Below, piece by piece: positions 63,167 to 64,000 of a DNA stretch of 64,000 nucleotides. Origin of the DNA: Urechidicola vernalis (lineage in GTDB: Bacteria; Bacteroidota; Bacteroidia; Flavobacteriales; Flavobacteriaceae); the NCBI RefSeq assembly GCF_031846385.1, contig NZ_JAVRHV010000003.1, forward strand, positions 1 through 64,000, read 5' to 3'. The notes beneath the pieces were generated by a model that was given only the letters and a program-made list of their open reading frames with translations, was not told the DNA's origin and did no database searches. Numbering within the stretch: the first letter of the stretch is position 1; each line of letters opens with the position of its first letter. The position numbers were made by a program, and so were the translations under genes.

Positions 63167-64000
63167 ATGAGTAATTTAAAATCGAGTCTGCTGGCACTTT
63201 TACTATGTCTAGTTTTAAATAATTATTCACAAAAAAACGACAATTACAAAAAGGCATTTTTAATATTATTAGATGGAATTCCGGCCGATATTATTGAAAG
63301 TGTCGAAACACCAAATTTGGACGAAATCAGTGCCAAAGGTGGCTATGCTAGAGCCCATGTTGGCGGAGAAAAAGGTGGCTATTCACAAACACCAACAATA
63401 TCTGCGCCGGGATACAATTGCTTACTCACAGGTACTTGGTATCATAAACACAACGTAAAAGGGAATTCTATTACCGATCCTAATTACAATTATTGGAGTA
63501 TTTATAAACAAGCAAAGGAGTCTAAACCGCATTTAAAAACGGCAATTTTTTCTACGTGGTTAGATAATAGAACCAAATTGTTAGAAGGAGCTACGGGCAC
63601 TACGAACAGTTTTAAATTCGATTATTCATTTGATGGTTTTGAACATGATACGATTCAATTTCCGCATTCAGAAGACCGAAAATTTATTTTTAATATTGAT
63701 GAACATGTTTCTACACATGCGGCTGATTATGTTCTAGAAAATGGGCCAGATGTATCTTGGATGTATTTAGAATTTACCGATGATATAGGACATAAATTTG
63801 GCGACAGCCCTCAAATGTATGAAGCTGTAAAACTAGCTGATAAACAAGTAGGTCGTGTTTGGAATTCGTTGAAGCAAAGAATGAAAAAATACAATGAAGA
63901 TTGGATGATAGTTATCACTACAGATCATGGAAGAAATAAAAAAGACGGTACTGGACATGGAGGGCAAAGCGAGCGTGAGCGTTTAACTTGGATTGTAACC
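63167..64000 (+). CDS. Alkaline phosphatase family hydrolase, partial at window end
   Basis: The ATG at 63167 opens a frame of 278 codons that runs off the window. It has a signal peptide (SSLLALLLCLVLNNYSQ) and the superfamily pattern: metal Asp in LILLDGIPADI, nucleophile Thr region TPTISAPGYNCLLTGTWYHK, metal ligands in FTDDIGHKFGD and TTDHGRNKKDGTGHGG. It resembles NPP-type phosphodiesterases and is a distant relative of the gene at 47272-48171. It begins 5 bp after the previous stop. Confidence 0.85.
   Translation, partial: MSNLKSSLLALLLCLVLNNYSQKNDNYKKAFLILLDGIPADIIESVETPNLDEISAKGGYARAHVGGEKGGYSQTPTISAPGYNCLLTGTWYHKHNVKGNSITDPNYNYWSIYKQAKESKPHLKTAIFSTWLDNRTKLLEGATGTTNSFKFDYSFDGFEHDTIQFPHSEDRKFIFNIDEHVSTHAADYVLENGPDVSWMYLEFTDDIGHKFGDSPQMYEAVKLADKQVGRVWNSLKQRMKKYNEDWMIVITTDHGRNKKDGTGHGGQSERERLTWIVT

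Overview
The window comes from an AT-rich genome of the Bacteroidota, most likely a marine member of the Flavobacteriaceae. Support for this includes the TAnnTTTG type of -7 promoter box, many signal peptides and lipoproteins of the Bacteroidota kind, DUF6090 membrane proteins, GH29 fucosidases beside a formylglycine sulfatase, and FucP-type sugar symporters. No TonB-dependent SusC/SusD pair, rRNA, intact tRNA or CRISPR array is visible.

Layout. (1) 1-2873: a DUF6090 gene followed by a dyad repeat cut by the window edge, then small membrane and lipoprotein genes and MarC. (2) 2922-16583: a divergent winged-helix/TolB-like/TPR regulator and a forward catabolic and envelope cluster. The cluster holds a 3-hydroxyacyl-CoA dehydrogenase, two tandem alkylsulfatase-like metallo-beta-lactamase-fold proteins, an outer-membrane-like protein, a small ORF, a tannase/feruloyl esterase-type hydrolase, a porin, a ChaA-type antiporter and an MscS channel. 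A palindrome, ACCGT-AACAT-ACGGT, lies at the same distance from the -7 box in two of its promoters and in degenerate form upstream of a third gene. (3) 16.7-21.9 kb: a mosaic of single reverse-strand genes, several followed by dyad elements of about 115-130 bp. It also holds a tRNA-Met 3' remnant, a truncated integrase start and a duplicated 5' gene fragment fused to a half repeat. It resembles a gene-cassette array. (4) 22.1-26.6 kb: SelO, a Dyp-type peroxidase, KDG kinase and KDPG aldolase. (5) 26.6-35.6 kb, reverse: a very large multi-domain cytochrome-like DUF1592 protein, a Tat-exported DUF1552 protein, a FucP-like symporter, a di-heme peroxidase, a nitroreductase and an NTF2-like protein. 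(6) 35.9-38.7 kb: a PLP decarboxylase and mannose-6-phosphate isomerase. (7) 38.7-60.0 kb, reverse: a tightly packed L-fucose/fucan operon. (8) 60.1-64.0 kb: its likely AraC regulator and a divergent galM, endo/exonuclease/phosphatase-family and alkaline-phosphatase-family set cut by the window end.

The fucose operon reads as one pathway. Three GH29 fucosidases, a sulfatase, carbohydrate esterases and an NPCBM glycosidase-like protein would release L-fucose outside the cytoplasm. FucP imports it and a RhaM-type mutarotase presents the right anomer. Two SDR dehydrogenases, an enolase-superfamily dehydratase and a FAH-family hydrolase would convert it through fuconate, 2-keto-3-deoxyfuconate and 2,4-diketo-3-deoxyfuconate to pyruvate and L-lactate. 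An FMN alpha-hydroxy-acid oxidase would oxidise the lactate. The fuconolactonase step is not visible. One ORF inside the operon looks like a large beta-helix protein reduced by deletion to its two ends.
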